From the NCBI RefSeq assembly GCF_900496995.4, contig NC_044006.1:58883204-58947203 (forward strand): 64,000 nucleotides of DNA. The letters are read 5' to 3'. The notes under the pieces are model-generated. The model saw only the letters and a list, made by a program, of their open reading frames with translations. It was not told the DNA's origin and did no database searches. Both the position numbers and the translations under genes were made by a program. This DNA comes from Aquila chrysaetos chrysaetos (taxonomy: Eukaryota; Chordata; Aves; Accipitriformes; Accipitridae). Below are positions 23,788 to 35,930 of the stretch, piece by piece (the first letter of the stretch is position 1; every line of letters begins with the position of its first letter).

Positions 23788-24370
23788 TGTCGTGGTTTAA
23801 TCCCAGCTGGCAACTAAGCACCACGCAGCCGCTCACTCACTGTCCCCCACCCAGTGGGATGGGTGAGAGAATGGAAAAAAGTAAAACTTGTGGGTTGAGA
23901 TAAAGACAAATTAATAGGACAGAAAGGAAGGAAATAATAATAATTATAATAATAAAATGACAACAACAATAATAAAAGAATTGGAATATACAAAACAAGT
24001 GATGCACAATGCAATTGCTCACCACCTGCTGACTGATGTCCAGTTAGTTCCAGAGCAGCGATGCCCACCCCCAGGCCACCTCCCCCCAGTTTATGTACTG
24101 GGCATGATGTCACGTGGTATGGAATATCCCTTTGGCCAGTTTGGGTCAGCTGCCCTGGCTGTGTCCCCTCCCAACTTCTTGTGCCCCTCCAGCCTTCTTG
24201 CTGGCTGGGCATGAGAAGCTGAAAAATCCTTGCCTTTAGACTAAACATTACTTGGCAACAACTGAAAACGTCACTGTGTTACCAACATTATTCTCACACT
24301 GAATCCAGAACATAACACTGTACCAGCTACTAGAAAGTAAATTAACTCTATCCCAGCCAAAACCAGGACA
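23788..24370 (+). mobile_element. Solo LTR of an avian endogenous retrovirus
   Basis: A 583 bp element starts TGTCGTGGTTTAATCCCAGC and ends CCAAAACCAGGACA. It has the TG...CA termini of a retroviral LTR and perfect 5 bp target-site duplications, GTATT at 23783-23787 and GTATT at 24371-24375. I recognise the start and end words as those of a common LTR family in bird genomes. A 5 bp duplication fits ERVL-like elements, but the class assignment is tentative. No internal coding region or second LTR is present, so it is a recombination-derived solo LTR. Inside is an AAT/ACA simple stretch near 23932-23978. Strand is given by the LTR orientation. Confidence 0.88.
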
Positions 24371-24375
24371 GTATT

Positions 24376-25320
24376 TTATTTGCTTTGTACATTATTTGCA
24401 ATAGTCTTAATAACATTGTTTGCAATATTAATAATATAGGATTGCTGTGAACTTTTGCTTAACTGTGTGGGAAAATGATTTGGGATGGTACTTAGCCAGT
24501 AACACACCACCTGTGAATTTGCAGATATTATTTATTAGCAAGTTTGGTTAGAAAGCCCCACCGTGCAAATGTAGTTGCCCTTGCCATCAATTTGAGCTTT
24601 GCCCCGGCAGCAGCATCCCACCCTGACGGGCGGGCAGGGCAGCAGGAGGGATCCTCGAGGAGCAGTGCTGGCTCTGTGGGGTCTGGAGTTGGTCTGACAA
24701 CAAGGAAATGCCATGCAGGTGTCTCTCGCCTGCTTGGTAGCGGAGGAAGGAGCGAGGGTAAGTTTCCAGAGGAAAGAGGACACTTTCCCTGAAAATGTAT
24801 TTTTGCGCTGATAGAGACTTTCCGCTGAGTACCTTCACGGCAATGAAAAGCAGTTAATGAGATGCAGAGCTCCTCTTTGCCCAAGCTCTCATATTGCGCT
24901 CCTTGCCGGAATCCAGCCCTTGCTAGCTGTGCTAGCATAGTCTCAACCCAGACTTTCTCCGGGCTGAAAAAAAGCAATTTTGGTAAGTAAGCCTTGTGCC
25001 CCGCAGCTCAGAAGAGGAAGGCAGGAGAGGGACCGTATCCCATGGAAACTGCAGGGGGCACAGTGTCATTACTAGAGGGCCGGGATAATTAGATGCTGTT
25101 AACTTGCCTTCCCTAACGAAAAACGAAGATGGGATGTTTAGTGGCAGAAAATCAAGTCCTGGCCTCGATTGCTTATCTGTGTAAAGGTGCTGTGGTGTGG
25201 CGCTGGGTCGGTGCTTCAGCTCATTGCCGAGCCAGAAGCGATACCTGCTGGAAGCACTTTTTCCCTTGCCGTGGCGGTGGGTCGCTCAAGGAGCTCTGTG
25301 GCCCAGGTGATCCTTTGGCC
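24376..25320. other. Intergenic, no supported feature
   Basis: AT-rich for the first 150 bp, then mixed composition. The frames at 24528-24977 (minus) have no recognisable domain. Confidence 0.5.
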
Positions 25321-25322
25321 TC

Positions 25323-25680
25323 ACGGTGTGTACGTGGCGCACGGTGTGTACGTACCACTCACAAGGTGGTGGGGCGGGCAGCTGCGCTAGCAGCTCCAGC
25401 GCCGCGGCGGGCCGGGAGCACGGGCCGGCCGGAGCAGACAGCCGGCGGGGCCAAGCCAGCCCGCTGCGGTGCCCTCCCGTCAGCAGCCGAAGCCGGCGCT
25501 GAACCGGGAGGCAGCTCCGCGGGCACCGATGCAAAGCGACAGCGAGGCCTGTCAAGAAGCCCCGCGTCACACCAGGGACACGGCCCCTGTCATCCTGTAA
25601 CACAGCGTTCGCGCCCGTCCTCATCAAAAGGGAGGCGACGCAGGGGGATTTGCGAAATGCGCAGCGCTGAGAATTTGAGG
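25323..25680. promoter_or_regulatory. Small CpG-rich patch
   Basis: About 350 bp with clustered CpGs (GCGCCGCGGCGGGCCGGGAGC, GGCCGGCCGGAGC). A direct repeat CACGGTGTGTACGT occurs twice at its left edge (about 25323 and 25339). Overlapping open frames on both strands look composition-driven. It may be a weak CpG island or a remnant of one. Confidence 0.4.
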
Positions 25681-27940
25681 GAATAGGTTCGCTTCACCTT
25701 TTCAAAACATTAAAAAGCGCTGAATATAAAAGAATTATTGTTAATAGAATACTTTCCGCTAACACATGATGCTTTGAAATGTATTAATTTGGAAGCTGAA
25801 TGTATTTGATGTTACTTTTGGTGTATTGTTCTTACATGCAGCTGTGAGGAGCAGATCCCTCTCACCTGTTCTAGGCCAGCAGGATGAGGCATTTGCTTTC
25901 AATGTGAGGACATAGATATGCCCATTCGAATGGTATCTTGGTTTTTTTTTTTTTTTTCCTGCAGAAATGCCTTGCACAGCTGACATCACCAGTTCAGCAA
26001 TCTACAGTGCTGAATAATCGTAAACATGTTTGTCCTACTTATTCCCCTGGAGGATTTTTCCACTTAAAATATTTAAAGGAATATGTACTTGCTGTGACAC
26101 AGGTCTATTTTAGAAATACTGTCCGATTATACTAATGCTAAAGGAAATTTAGTAATGATTTTCCCACAATTAAAAACCAAAAGGTTTTACCTGTAGATAA
26201 AGAACTCTTTACCAGCTGAAAAATGTTATAACTGTCTAAGCAAAAACATTTGTTTTATTTATAGAAAATCATCCTTTCATATTAAATACATATGTGTGAA
26301 GAGACTGCTTTGTGGTTTTAGAACTGACAAATTAACTCTAGAAACATTTGTTTCTCAGGTGTGTCATCTCTGTGAAGTGCGGCTAGGTAAATAAGGAGTT
26401 TGATACTGCTTGAGCACTTGCTTTTTCTATACATTTAAGATAGTGTTAGATTTTGTAAACCTTTCACCTCTAATATTTGCCTGAAGGGCTCAGAACAGAA
26501 AATACAGATTTTTTCAAATGATGTCAATGAAAATGAAACTTAACAAGAGAAAACCACTAACAATTTTGAATAAAAATGTAAGGATTGCTTACTCTTGTGT
26601 AAGCTTAATGTTTATCCTTGGGAATAAAGAAGAAAAGAGAGAGTGACTGAGGAAATGATGTTTCCGGAGCTGCCAGGAAGCACTGTTAATAGTTTAACAG
26701 AATTTATTTTAGTATTTGTTAGAATTTCAACAAAAATATTAAGACAGAGTTGATGTCCTAGTTTTGTTTTTATTTGGTACCAGTGGTGTTTGCAGATTAT
26801 CAGTCAAATAAAGTGTCATGATTTATTCAGGTACTTTACTACAAAGCTAGTTCATTAAGGAAGTTTATTAAATATTATCTGAAAAATACCGTTTGTGACA
26901 ATACCGTGAGTTGGATCATATATCCTCCTACTAAAAAAAAAAGGGGGATTTTTCCATGTACCTAGCACTTCTGTATATAATTTACCACAGAAGGATACAT
27001 TTCAGTTGGTAGAGGTTTCACCTATATAGAGGGGACTGCATTTTTAGGTAGTAAACGGATCAAATGGAGAAGAATCTGCCAAGTACTTTTCAACTCGGCA
27101 GGTTCCTGTGATGCCAGAGAAGATACGGGCTGGCGATTCGTGCAGGTGAAGCGTAGCTCACTGTGTAGGGGAAGATAAACCCTCCCCACGGTCTCTGCCC
27201 CCTGACTCGGCAGCAGCACCTTACTCTGACCTGGCCAGCTCTGTCCGTGCAAGAGCTCGAGCGGCCGCGGCCGGCAGAGCCCTGAGGGGGGAATTTCTTC
27301 CCCTCCCTTCAGTCCTGGCCTCTCAGCAGCTTTCTACAGCTGGGGCCAAGCTCTGCTATTTCTGAGGGAAAGCAAACCAAATAATTCTGTTCATCTGCCT
27401 TCACCCCTTCCAGCACTTTCTACAGATTTGTGTTTTGTGATTGATGCTGAGATCTGAGCGAAGCTTTGCTGTGAGTAGGATATTCATGTGGTGACTCATT
27501 TAGTGCCTATTATCTTGAGGGATCGTACTACCACTTCCCCTTGTGCAGGGTGCTTACGAAGTCCCCCTTTTCTACCCAAACTCCTGTTCCTATGAAAATG
27601 TGAAGGAACTTTGTAGCTCAGAGCAGTCTGTACTCCTCTGTCAAATTTGGTTAAAGCCGGCCGGAGGATTTGGGTGATTACTGGGTCATACACATACAGA
27701 GACACATGGTGCCCGTGCGTCTCGGTTTCCTTAGGAAACGAAGTTAAAAATGACATCCGTATCTTTTCCTAAGATCAGAAGCCAAATGATTACATCTGTG
27801 TGCATGGAAGAAATCCTTCCTTTATGACTCCTGTACTTAGTGGCAGAAAGCTTAAATGCAAAACTTGAAAAAAATAATAGCTGTCTTCATGGGAAGTTAC
27901 AAAACTTATGGGCCTGGCTGGTGTCCATAAAAGAGCTGGG
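25681..27940. other. AT-rich intergenic, no supported gene
   Basis: Contains a T run at 25941-25957 and otherwise unique-looking AT-rich sequence. A short GC-richer spot near 27258-27290 has a GCGGCCGCGGCCGG word. Confidence 0.5.
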
Positions 27941-27949
27941 TTGAAAACC

Positions 27950-28830
27950 AGTTTCAGGGTCAGAAAGGACAACAGCTATCCAGCCGAACCTAGCCATGCA
28001 GTTGTTCCTTGGCTCATGCTTTTATGACTTGTTTTCCAAATTTTTATCACTTTTGTACAACTGTCTGTAAGGAAGATAAGATAACTTGGAGAAGTGGGCA
28101 TCAAGACTGCACATAAGAGTGGTCTCAGGAGTGAATTGTACTGTAGCAAAATCAATTCCTTTCACTCAATATTTCCATTTGCACCTTATACCACAAGCTT
28201 GTGTTCTGGTGCTTATTTGAACAGACTCTTCAGCTTCCCTCTGAGAAACTGATTTTCAAAGTAGTCTTCTGTCCTTCTAGCATCACCTGCATTTCTGATT
28301 TCCATTTGAGTTTTCTGAAATGTCCTGTAGGGCTGTGACCATTTAGCAGAGCTCATAGGAATAACATGTTCCCTTCATTACTTTCTGCAGCCCTTGCTTT
28401 TAGTGCCATGCGCAAGCTCTACTGACCAAGGTCTTATGCCATCGTGTAGACCATCGATGAACAGATAAAAAGACTGAGAACTACTCCCAGAAGGTTCACC
28501 CAGGAAAGAGTCCCTTTCAGATATTTGCCTATTAAACTATATCTTACATTTTAATATTCTTCAGCAAGGTGTTTTTTAATCTATATATATGTTATTACCT
28601 TCATGTAAAGTAATTTTCACCTGTTGTGTGGTTTCAAGTCAGATGCCTGGGCGAGATCCAGCTGTACTGTACCAGTGTGGCTGTCTTCTGCTTTCTACTC
28701 AGCTGCCTACTGATGTCAGGCCAAATGGTCCACACCTTCCGAGTGATTTTCCTGTGTTTTAAAATACAGAGGCACAATTTGACGTTTTCTGGTACTTCTC
28801 AGGGAACCGGGGTTGTCCAGGCAGGGTTTA
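27950..28830 (-). repeat. Ancient CR1 LINE fragment (reverse-transcriptase region)
   Basis: Diverged words match the antisense of old CR1 elements in the expected order. The tail-like CAGGGTCAGAAAGGACAAC lies at 27955. CATCGATGAACAGATAAAAAG to ACTACTCCCAG near 28450-28490 is the antisense of the conserved RT stretch GS-(x)n-F-(x)-LFID. TTTTCTGGTACTTCTCAGGG near 28787 is the usual position of the preceding RT segment. Identity is low and no intact frame remains. Boundaries are approximate. Confidence 0.45.
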
Positions 28831-29551
28831 GGGGGAGAAGCTCGGGGTGGGACCGAGGGCTGTGGGTGGGCCTGAAACACGCTGTGGAGGATGGGGCAGA
28901 ACGGGGGCAAGCTCAAGGAGAAAGACTGGAAGTCTGTGTTACGCTCCCGCTCAAAGCGAGGATGGGATCTAGGGTTCCTAAATCTCACCCTTCTTTTGCA
29001 ATGACCAAAGAGCTCAGAAGTTTTCTGGTGAGTTGTGCCTTGTGTTCCCTTCCAGTGCTGGTCCACGCAGATGTAACAACCGACTCCTGCTGCCAGTTGT
29101 TTTCTTACCTCAAGTGGCAGATGTGTTTGTGATGGGTCTAAGGATGTCAGTCCCAGTGGTGAGCCCTGTGGTTCAGCATCAGTCCATGTGATACAATTTC
29201 TGGGTTTTTTGGGGGGTTTGCCTTTGGTAAAATATCTTCATTTGTCATAGAGATGGTATAACCATTGTTTAATGATTAAGGCAGCTGAATGATGTTCTGG
29301 AGAACTGGAGCCTGTCCTTGCCATTGCTACAGGGCTGTACATTTTCCTGTTCAGATTATTTAAGCCAAATCTTCTATAGGCAATCACTGTTTTCATGTTT
29401 GTGAAATAAGACCTGTGAGAATGCTAGACACTCAAAGGTGGAGTTGACATGATGAGAGCTGTGCTTTGAATTTATGAAGTCCTATACAATCTCCAATGCT
29501 TTGAAAAAGCAGGCTCCTGGCATCTCAAATTACTGTTGGGGGAAAACCCCC
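28831..29551. other. Intergenic, no supported feature
   Basis: Mixed sequence with no recognised gene. Frames that overlap from the CR1 fragment end here. Confidence 0.45.
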
Positions 29552-29690
29552 TAATCTGTCTCTAGTTCACTTCATGATCTGTAAAATGGGACTAATAACG
29601 GTGTCTCCCATCTAACCTAGGAGGAAAATAATAAAAAATTAGTGAAGCATTTTGATACAGCAATGAATGTCATAAGGAAATGAGTGATTC
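29552..29690 (+). repeat. MIR-like SINE relic
   Basis: CTGTCTCTAGTTC, CATGATCTGTAAAATGGGAC, TAATAACGGTGTCTCCCATC, CTAACCTAGGAGG and GTGAAGCATTTTGATACAGC follow in the order seen in sauropsid MIR-derived repeats (tctgtaaaatggggataataa, then aggagg, then gtgaagtgctttgagat). It is old, and truncated at the tRNA-like head. Confidence 0.6.
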
Positions 29691-32159
29691 CTTTTGGATG
29701 GTTGAGTTTAAATAACATGTAAAAATGAAGTCTTGGATTATACCTTAAGATGTTGGCCTCCATTCGTTAAATTAACGCTGTCTTCCCTGCATTGAATAAC
29801 ACAGAGATCTCGTGGCAGAACAGCATGTGATCGTGTCATCAGAGATCATATATTAAAATCTGATAAACAGGTGTGCATCTAGAGGCAAATCAAAGATCGC
29901 ACAGATCTTTAGTTCTATTATTTTCCCAATTCCAGTGTCAGTAATCCACTAATGTGTTAAATATTTTGTTTCAAGAGACCGCCTGAAAGACTATTTATCA
30001 GAAAAACAATACAAAGAACATGATGAGCTGTTTTGTGTCCATTTCCCCATACTCCCCTCCCTGCCTGTTGCCATATACGTGTCGTAAATCCTCTACATTG
30101 TTGCTCTCTAAGGAACTGTGCAACTGGTTCATTGTTCGTTTGTCAGTTTGCATATGCAAATGGCACAACGCCATACATTTCAGCAGCAGAAAAAGCTGTT
30201 TCTATAATCAGGAAAACTAGCAATTAATGAGGTGGGAGTAGGAGCAGATATTGCTATAGGCAGGAACAGCAGCCTTTTGTGCAGTTTCTCCATGACTTTT
30301 TGTGTCCCTGCTTGGGTTTTAAAACTGTTATGTAGCTGAGACGGCCCCTGGTTGTTGTCTTTCTGGTTAATTCTGCCTTCTAAGGGCTCAGCACTATGTA
30401 AACATGCAATTGAAAACTCATTGACTCTGAAAATGAATTTAAAGGTGAGGAGACTTGATTTGAAAAAAACTACATAAGTGAACAGCAAGCTTTTAGAAAT
30501 CTCGTTTCCTCAGCAGATGTGTTGCTCTCCAGGCTGCCTTACAGCTGAAGGTGGGAAAATAGGGACCAGCAACAACCGAGACAAACTTTCACCGGAGGTG
30601 AGCCTGTGTAGGAGCTGGGAGATGCTGCCTGGAGGGACCATGAACAGGAGATGCTGCATTCTGGATGTTTGCTCTGCCATGCTTTCTGTATATACTTACA
30701 CATAACTTATCTACTATTTCTTTACTATTTATCTACTAGCACTCTACCATGGTATAAACTAACGTATTTTACGAATGCTTTTGGATTGTAGCATGGTATT
30801 TAAAAGGAAACACAGATGTTAGAGAGCAATTCAGAGAGGAAATGAAAAGAGGAAGAGCATCTGGAGACTCGAGTCTGGGCTGGAGCTCTGGTTGTTGGTT
30901 GATTTAGTGCTCCTGGGTCTTTGCAATCAGATCTGGCCTTTCTGCGTTTGAGTAGGTGCCCCGAAGTATTCCCCAGCATACCTGACTTTGGTCTGGGCAT
31001 GGGATGATGCACCGTGCAAGTTCGAGGCTCTGGAGGAAGGAGAGACAGCTGAATTGCTTTGACATCAACTCTAATTGCAACATTCACAGCCACGAGTTTT
31101 AGATCCCTTTCAGTTCTTATTAACCTTCTGGTAACGTTGGTGTCCAGAAACAGTTGTCTGTGTTAAGAAAAGTTTGGCAAAGGATAATCACCCAAAGAGA
31201 AGGGAGTCTGGGGACTCTTCTCTACCTAAGGGTTTTGTGTTTCAGTCACTGCTCTGAGTTCAGGTAAAGCTGGTAAACCTGCTCCGTTTATCAATTTAAT
31301 AGACAGGCGTGTGAGCATCTGCACAACAAACTGTTACACCACCTGTGGCGATGATAAATATTTTATACTCTGCAGAATTAGTGTTTTAACAAAACTCTTG
31401 GTTACAGTTACCTGCATGTTTCTGTTGTGCTTGTGTGTGTTTGCTGAGTTCGTGCAGACTGTATCTGTACATCTGAACAGGCTTGACAGAAAATTCTTGC
31501 GTTATTCAGCTTCTCTCAGGCTGAGGGATACAGAGTTCGGGAGCAGTTTTGTGCTGGAAATGAAGCAGTGCAACGTTATCGTAATTCCCTGGTATGTGTT
31601 GGGAGGGGTGTTTCCTTAACATCCCCACAGCCCTGTACTCGCTCTCCTTCAACCTCTCTTTGTCCTTAGTGAAATGTGAGATTTAATGAACGCTAAGGCT
31701 TACATACATAGTCAGTCTCTCTTTTGAGCTAGATTTTATTATTTAAATAAACATTTTTATATATTGCACCCTTCCGTTGACTTTGTCAGTGCATAGTCCT
31801 GGAAGTACTGAGTGAGTTATCTTTTACTATCAGGGATGCAGTTTATGTCTCCTAATAAGTAATAGGCGTTATCTGTGTTTAGTGTAGAAATTTCTTCCTT
31901 TCCTTGAGCTTTGGTGCTGTATATTATACGCTGTCTAGATCTAGTCAAACTTAAAAGCAACATAGAAGACATTTGATGGAGATCAGCCTTAAGGTCAGTT
32001 CTTTGTTGTCTTTGCAGTTTGCCGCAAATGGTTTGATGAAGGAAAGGGTAGATTCAGTGAGATGGAAAGGAGCAGGGATACTTTTTTCCCAATTTATATT
32101 TAAAGTGGTCAAAAAGCCTTATTAATGTAAATTGTAAAGACACAAATTCCTCTTTTTTT
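29691..32159. other. AT-rich intergenic, no supported gene
   Basis: No gene, RNA or repeat family recognised. The frame 31311-31619 (102 codons) has no family resemblance. Confidence 0.5.
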
Positions 32160-32165
32160 TTTTCT

Positions 32166-32271
32166 GGTTAGTGCTTTCTTCCTTTTTTTTCTGTTAAAGG
32201 GACTTTTTTTTTTTTTTTGGTTAGTGCTTTCTTCCCTTTTTTTTCTGTTAAAGGGACATTTTATTCTGCTC
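32166..32271. repeat. 53-bp tandem duplication with T-runs
   Basis: Two near-identical adjacent copies of GGTTAGTGCTTTCTTCC, then a T-run, then CTGTTAAAGGGAC start at 32166 and 32219. They differ mainly in T-run length. This is a recent local duplication, probably slippage or unequal exchange between poly-T tracts. Confidence 0.9.
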
Positions 32272-32279
32272 TGGGGTAT

Positions 32280-35200
32280 TGACCGTTTTAATCCTCCAAA
32301 CACACTACTCAAACCTCCTGGAGGTTTCTGCCAATACAGCTAATTCAGGCTCCTAGGGCTGCAGCAAGAGAAAAGTATGAGAATACATGCAACACTTGTG
32401 GAGGCCAAAGGTATTAAAGGGTTCAGGGAGGGGTAGGTCCACTGAGGGCTATTAAACATAATGGTCCAGATGCAACTGTGGTGTTAGTGGAGATGTGGAC
32501 TCTAAATGCAAACTGTTTGGTTAGATCAGGAGATTTTGAAGTATTGTGTATGGGGGTTTGGAGATGTTTTTATTTAGTATGTGTCTGTTTTCTAGATAAC
32601 AAAATAATGTATGAATGTTGCAAATGTATCAAGTTTTTTATTTCTCAAAGGTAGAAAAGAAAATGTACCCTTTATGAAGCTTCCTTTAAATAAGATAACA
32701 TATAGGAGAGTATAATAGCTTCACTTTAGGCAGGCTAGACAATGCTAATTTTTGAGTGACTTGTTCTGTTCTTTTTGGAAATCCAGTAGAGCTTTACCAA
32801 CGTGAATAGGATTGAGCCTTAAATGCTTAAAAATTTGCAACGCTAAATACATGCAATTTAGATAGCCACAAATTACATACAGTAACAAAAGTGAACTGAG
32901 TATGACTAGCAGAACACGTAAAGGAGAGTACATATGGGTTATGGTGAGCTTCAGCATTTAGAGGAAAAATGATGAAAAGAAAGAAGAAAAGCAAGCTGCT
33001 TATGGAAATCATTTTCCAGCTATCCTGGGTCATAAATAATTTGTGCCAAAACACAAAGCACTAAAAATATTTCTTCAATGCAGGTTTGACTGTTCTAGTA
33101 TTGGACCAAGCAGCTAAGTTTGAACAACTGCTGTGTGTGTAGGTTGCATAATTTTTTAAAATTCTTATCCCTTCAGGTATAATGGAATATCTATCAGCTA
33201 GGACACAGAGACAAGTTTGCAGCCTTTAACATTTTACAGAAGAAAAAAGAAACTGCATGCATACAAAAAAAAAATCTTAATTTCTTTATAAAACCAAATT
33301 ACACCATTGTTGACTCCATGTGAACAAGAACATGTGGGGGTTTTTTACCCTGCATTCATTGTCTTTTAAAGATAATGCAAGTTTTGATGGTGCCTTAATG
33401 TGCCATCATTCCCTTCATAATGTGAAAAATGCTTTCATGTTTCTGATAGGGAAATGATAATTTGCAATCTTGAAGAGATTGTCACATAAAGGAGATTGCA
33501 TGTACTGAACTGCATATGCTGCACAGATGAGGTAATGTCTGTGGTGCACACTCGAGATTAACCTGGTTGAAGCACAGAATACCATTTTAATGATGAATTA
33601 AAAAGCAAAGGGGTGTGTGTGTGTGAACATATTACTTTGGGCAAAAAGGTGAAATCCTTCTCTAAGAAGGTTAAATGTGAGAGAAAAACGCTATGCTGCA
33701 AAAATGAGCTGGAGAATTAATGCATTGTCAGAGGGAGTTTGGAGAAAAAGAGTATCTTCCCAAGTTGACATATGACTTAATGAGGGGCTGAAGAAATGTA
33801 GTGGAGGTGTAGAGGGGAAATAGATAAAAATAATTCCAGTTTCCTCTTACCATCAGACTTCCAGGTGTTACGTGTTTTCTTTGCCTCTTGAGTCTAATAA
33901 AAGACTTGTGGGAGTCAATGAAAAGACTTTTGTCTCTGTGTTCTATTTTTCCCCAATAATAGAAATTTTCAGAAAAAAATGAAACACCATGATAGTCTGA
34001 AAGGCATTTCTTTAGATGAGGTAGATTGCAAATTATTTCCGTACAGGACAAGCAGTATAATCCTAGATCACAGCTCAGCTTTTAAACCAGTTTTGATATA
34101 TTTTCACAAAACTAAGGCTTTAAGAAATGTAATTGCCAGACGGTTTCAAAATCTACTTACTATTGCATGTGATAAGCTATGTTGAAACATACCCTTCTGA
34201 AAATAATTTAGATATGATCAGTGCATATACTACCTGAAATAAACTGCTTTATATACAAAGTGGGGGAAGAGCATGTTTCATAGATTACTGAACTGAAGCG
34301 TTGGAAATGTGGCACAGTATTGAGTATCTGTATAATTTTTAGCAATTGCTGAGACTTTGTCGCTTAATGATTGAGAGTTTTTACATTTCCCAGATGCAAG
34401 GAATTTCAGTCTCTGTTGTGCAAAGAAACTTTTTGGTTTAATTATATATATTTCTTTTAAACTGAAATCATAAGGTGCTTCACTAACATGCTCCATTTAT
34501 CATGACATTCTTAAGAGTGCACCTTCAAAAATAGTTTTTGTGTAAGTGTAGAAGTGGAAAGGAAAGCTGAGAGGTGGTTTTATTAATTGAAGAAGGTTAA
34601 TCTCGTATGGTGAATTTCTTGTGTGGATAATCACAAATCTGAGCAAAACCTCAATTGTCTGCTGACGTGCCATTTCCACTAGTTACAATGAAATACATTA
34701 TATTAACAAGGTGAAGGATTATATGAATATAAAAGTCCTAGATAAATGTTTAGAATGGTAGAATATAATTCTTGATAAGCAAAAAGAAGAAACACCTATA
34801 AACAACTGTATATAATGTCAATACTTTTATGCCAGCCAGCGAGAAGCCTTTTCCCTAGGAAGGCAGCTGGAAATACCGACAGAAGCAGGATTGAAGTCGG
34901 TGGACTCCAACTTGAGGATTGCTGCTTGAAGTCAAGCTGCAACCACCAGTGAAAAGTGATTTCAGTTAATGCACCTTCCTGCACAGCATCTAGACAAGTA
35001 AGTGGAAGGAGGTGTTATTCCTGGATTCGCTTCATGTTACTTTTCAGAATACGGGTTAGTCTCCTTGTGTCTCCCAGGCCCAACACCATCAGCAACGCAG
35101 CTGCCACGATGTGTTTCATTTTAGCCGCCGAGTGAAGCCACACCATTTGCTGCGTGCAGGGGATTTCCTAGCCAGGAATCGCTACGCTTTTACTGTGCAA
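32280..35200. other. AT-rich intergenic, no supported gene
   Basis: Unique-looking sequence with short homopolymers and a GT-rich stretch near 33612-33624. No gene is recognised. Confidence 0.5.
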
Positions 35201-35216
35201 AACATGTGTGATGAGC

Positions 35217-35381
35217 CTGAAGCTTCTGGGAAGTGTTGGATTTATTGTAAATGTGCAATAAATTTGGCACTTGGGGAGTGTTTGGGGCTTACTGTGAATG
35301 TGTGAATCAGCCGTGCAGTCTATTAATGGCAAATCTGAAGCTTCCAGGCAGTGTCTGACTTACGGTGTGTGAACGTACAGT
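35217..35381. repeat. Degenerate tandem repeat, about 3 units of ~50 bp
   Basis: Three related segments begin near 35217, 35264 and 35335. They share the pattern (CTGAAGCTT)C(T/C)GGGAAGTGT then (T/G)GATTTA(C)TGT then GTGTGAA. Units one and three share CTGAAGCTTC. The array ends exactly where the CR1 tail starts. Confidence 0.5.
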
Positions 35382-35692
35382 TAGAATCACAGGCTGGTTT
35401 GGGTTGGAAGGGACCTTTGAAGACCCCCTAGTCCAACCCGCCCCCGCCATGGGCAGGGACACCTTCCACTAGACCAGGTTGCTCAAAGCCCCATCCAACC
35501 TGGCCTTGAACACTTCCAGGGACGGGGCATCCACAGCTTCGCTGGGCAACCTGTTCCAGTGCCTCACCACCCTCACAGTGAAGAACTTCTTCCTTACATC
35601 TAATCTAAATCTACCCTCTTTCAGTTTAAAGCCATTACTCCTTGTCCTATCACAGTTGATGTGGACAAGCACTTCAGAAATGCACTGCATTT
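35382..35692 (-). mobile_element. CR1 LINE 3'-end copy (ORF2 C-terminus and 3'UTR)
   Basis: A short, relatively young 5'-truncated CR1. On the plus strand it starts AGAATCACAGGCTGGTTTGG (antisense tail). On the minus strand it encodes the familiar ORF2 end, DRTRSNGFKLKEGRFRLD, then RKKFFTVRVVRHWNRLP, then SLEVFKARLDGALSNLV and a stop. The frame is intact over this piece but is only the tail of the protein. Confidence 0.95.
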
Positions 35693-35892
35693 CCAAATGA
35701 GAAGTAGTTGGAAAAGGGGACATGTTTGGGGAGACCTGGGCTAGGGCAGCTCAGCGCAGATTGTTGCAGAGCACGTCAGTGCCTTCTGGCAAGTGGGAAG
35801 ACTTCAGGCTTTGTCTTAGGTTTGTTGTTCCTTAAAGTGAAAATTGTGGGGTACCAAACTCCTGTAGAGAGATTAGAGGGCTGTAAAAGGTC

Positions 35893-35930
35893 AAAAAAAA
35901 AAAAAAAAAAAAAGGTGTTTTTTTTTTTTT
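35893..35930. repeat. A21/T13 homopolymer pair
   Basis: A run of 21 A is followed by GGTG and 13 T, so it can form a hairpin. Probably simple slippage. Confidence 0.9.

Noticed and set aside
23814..24248. A 144-codon minus-strand frame
   Set aside because: It lies wholly inside the solo LTR and has no resemblance to a retroviral or host protein.
35469..35723. A 84-codon minus-strand frame that looks protein-like
   Set aside because: It is the tail of CR1 ORF2, a transposon fragment, not a host gene.
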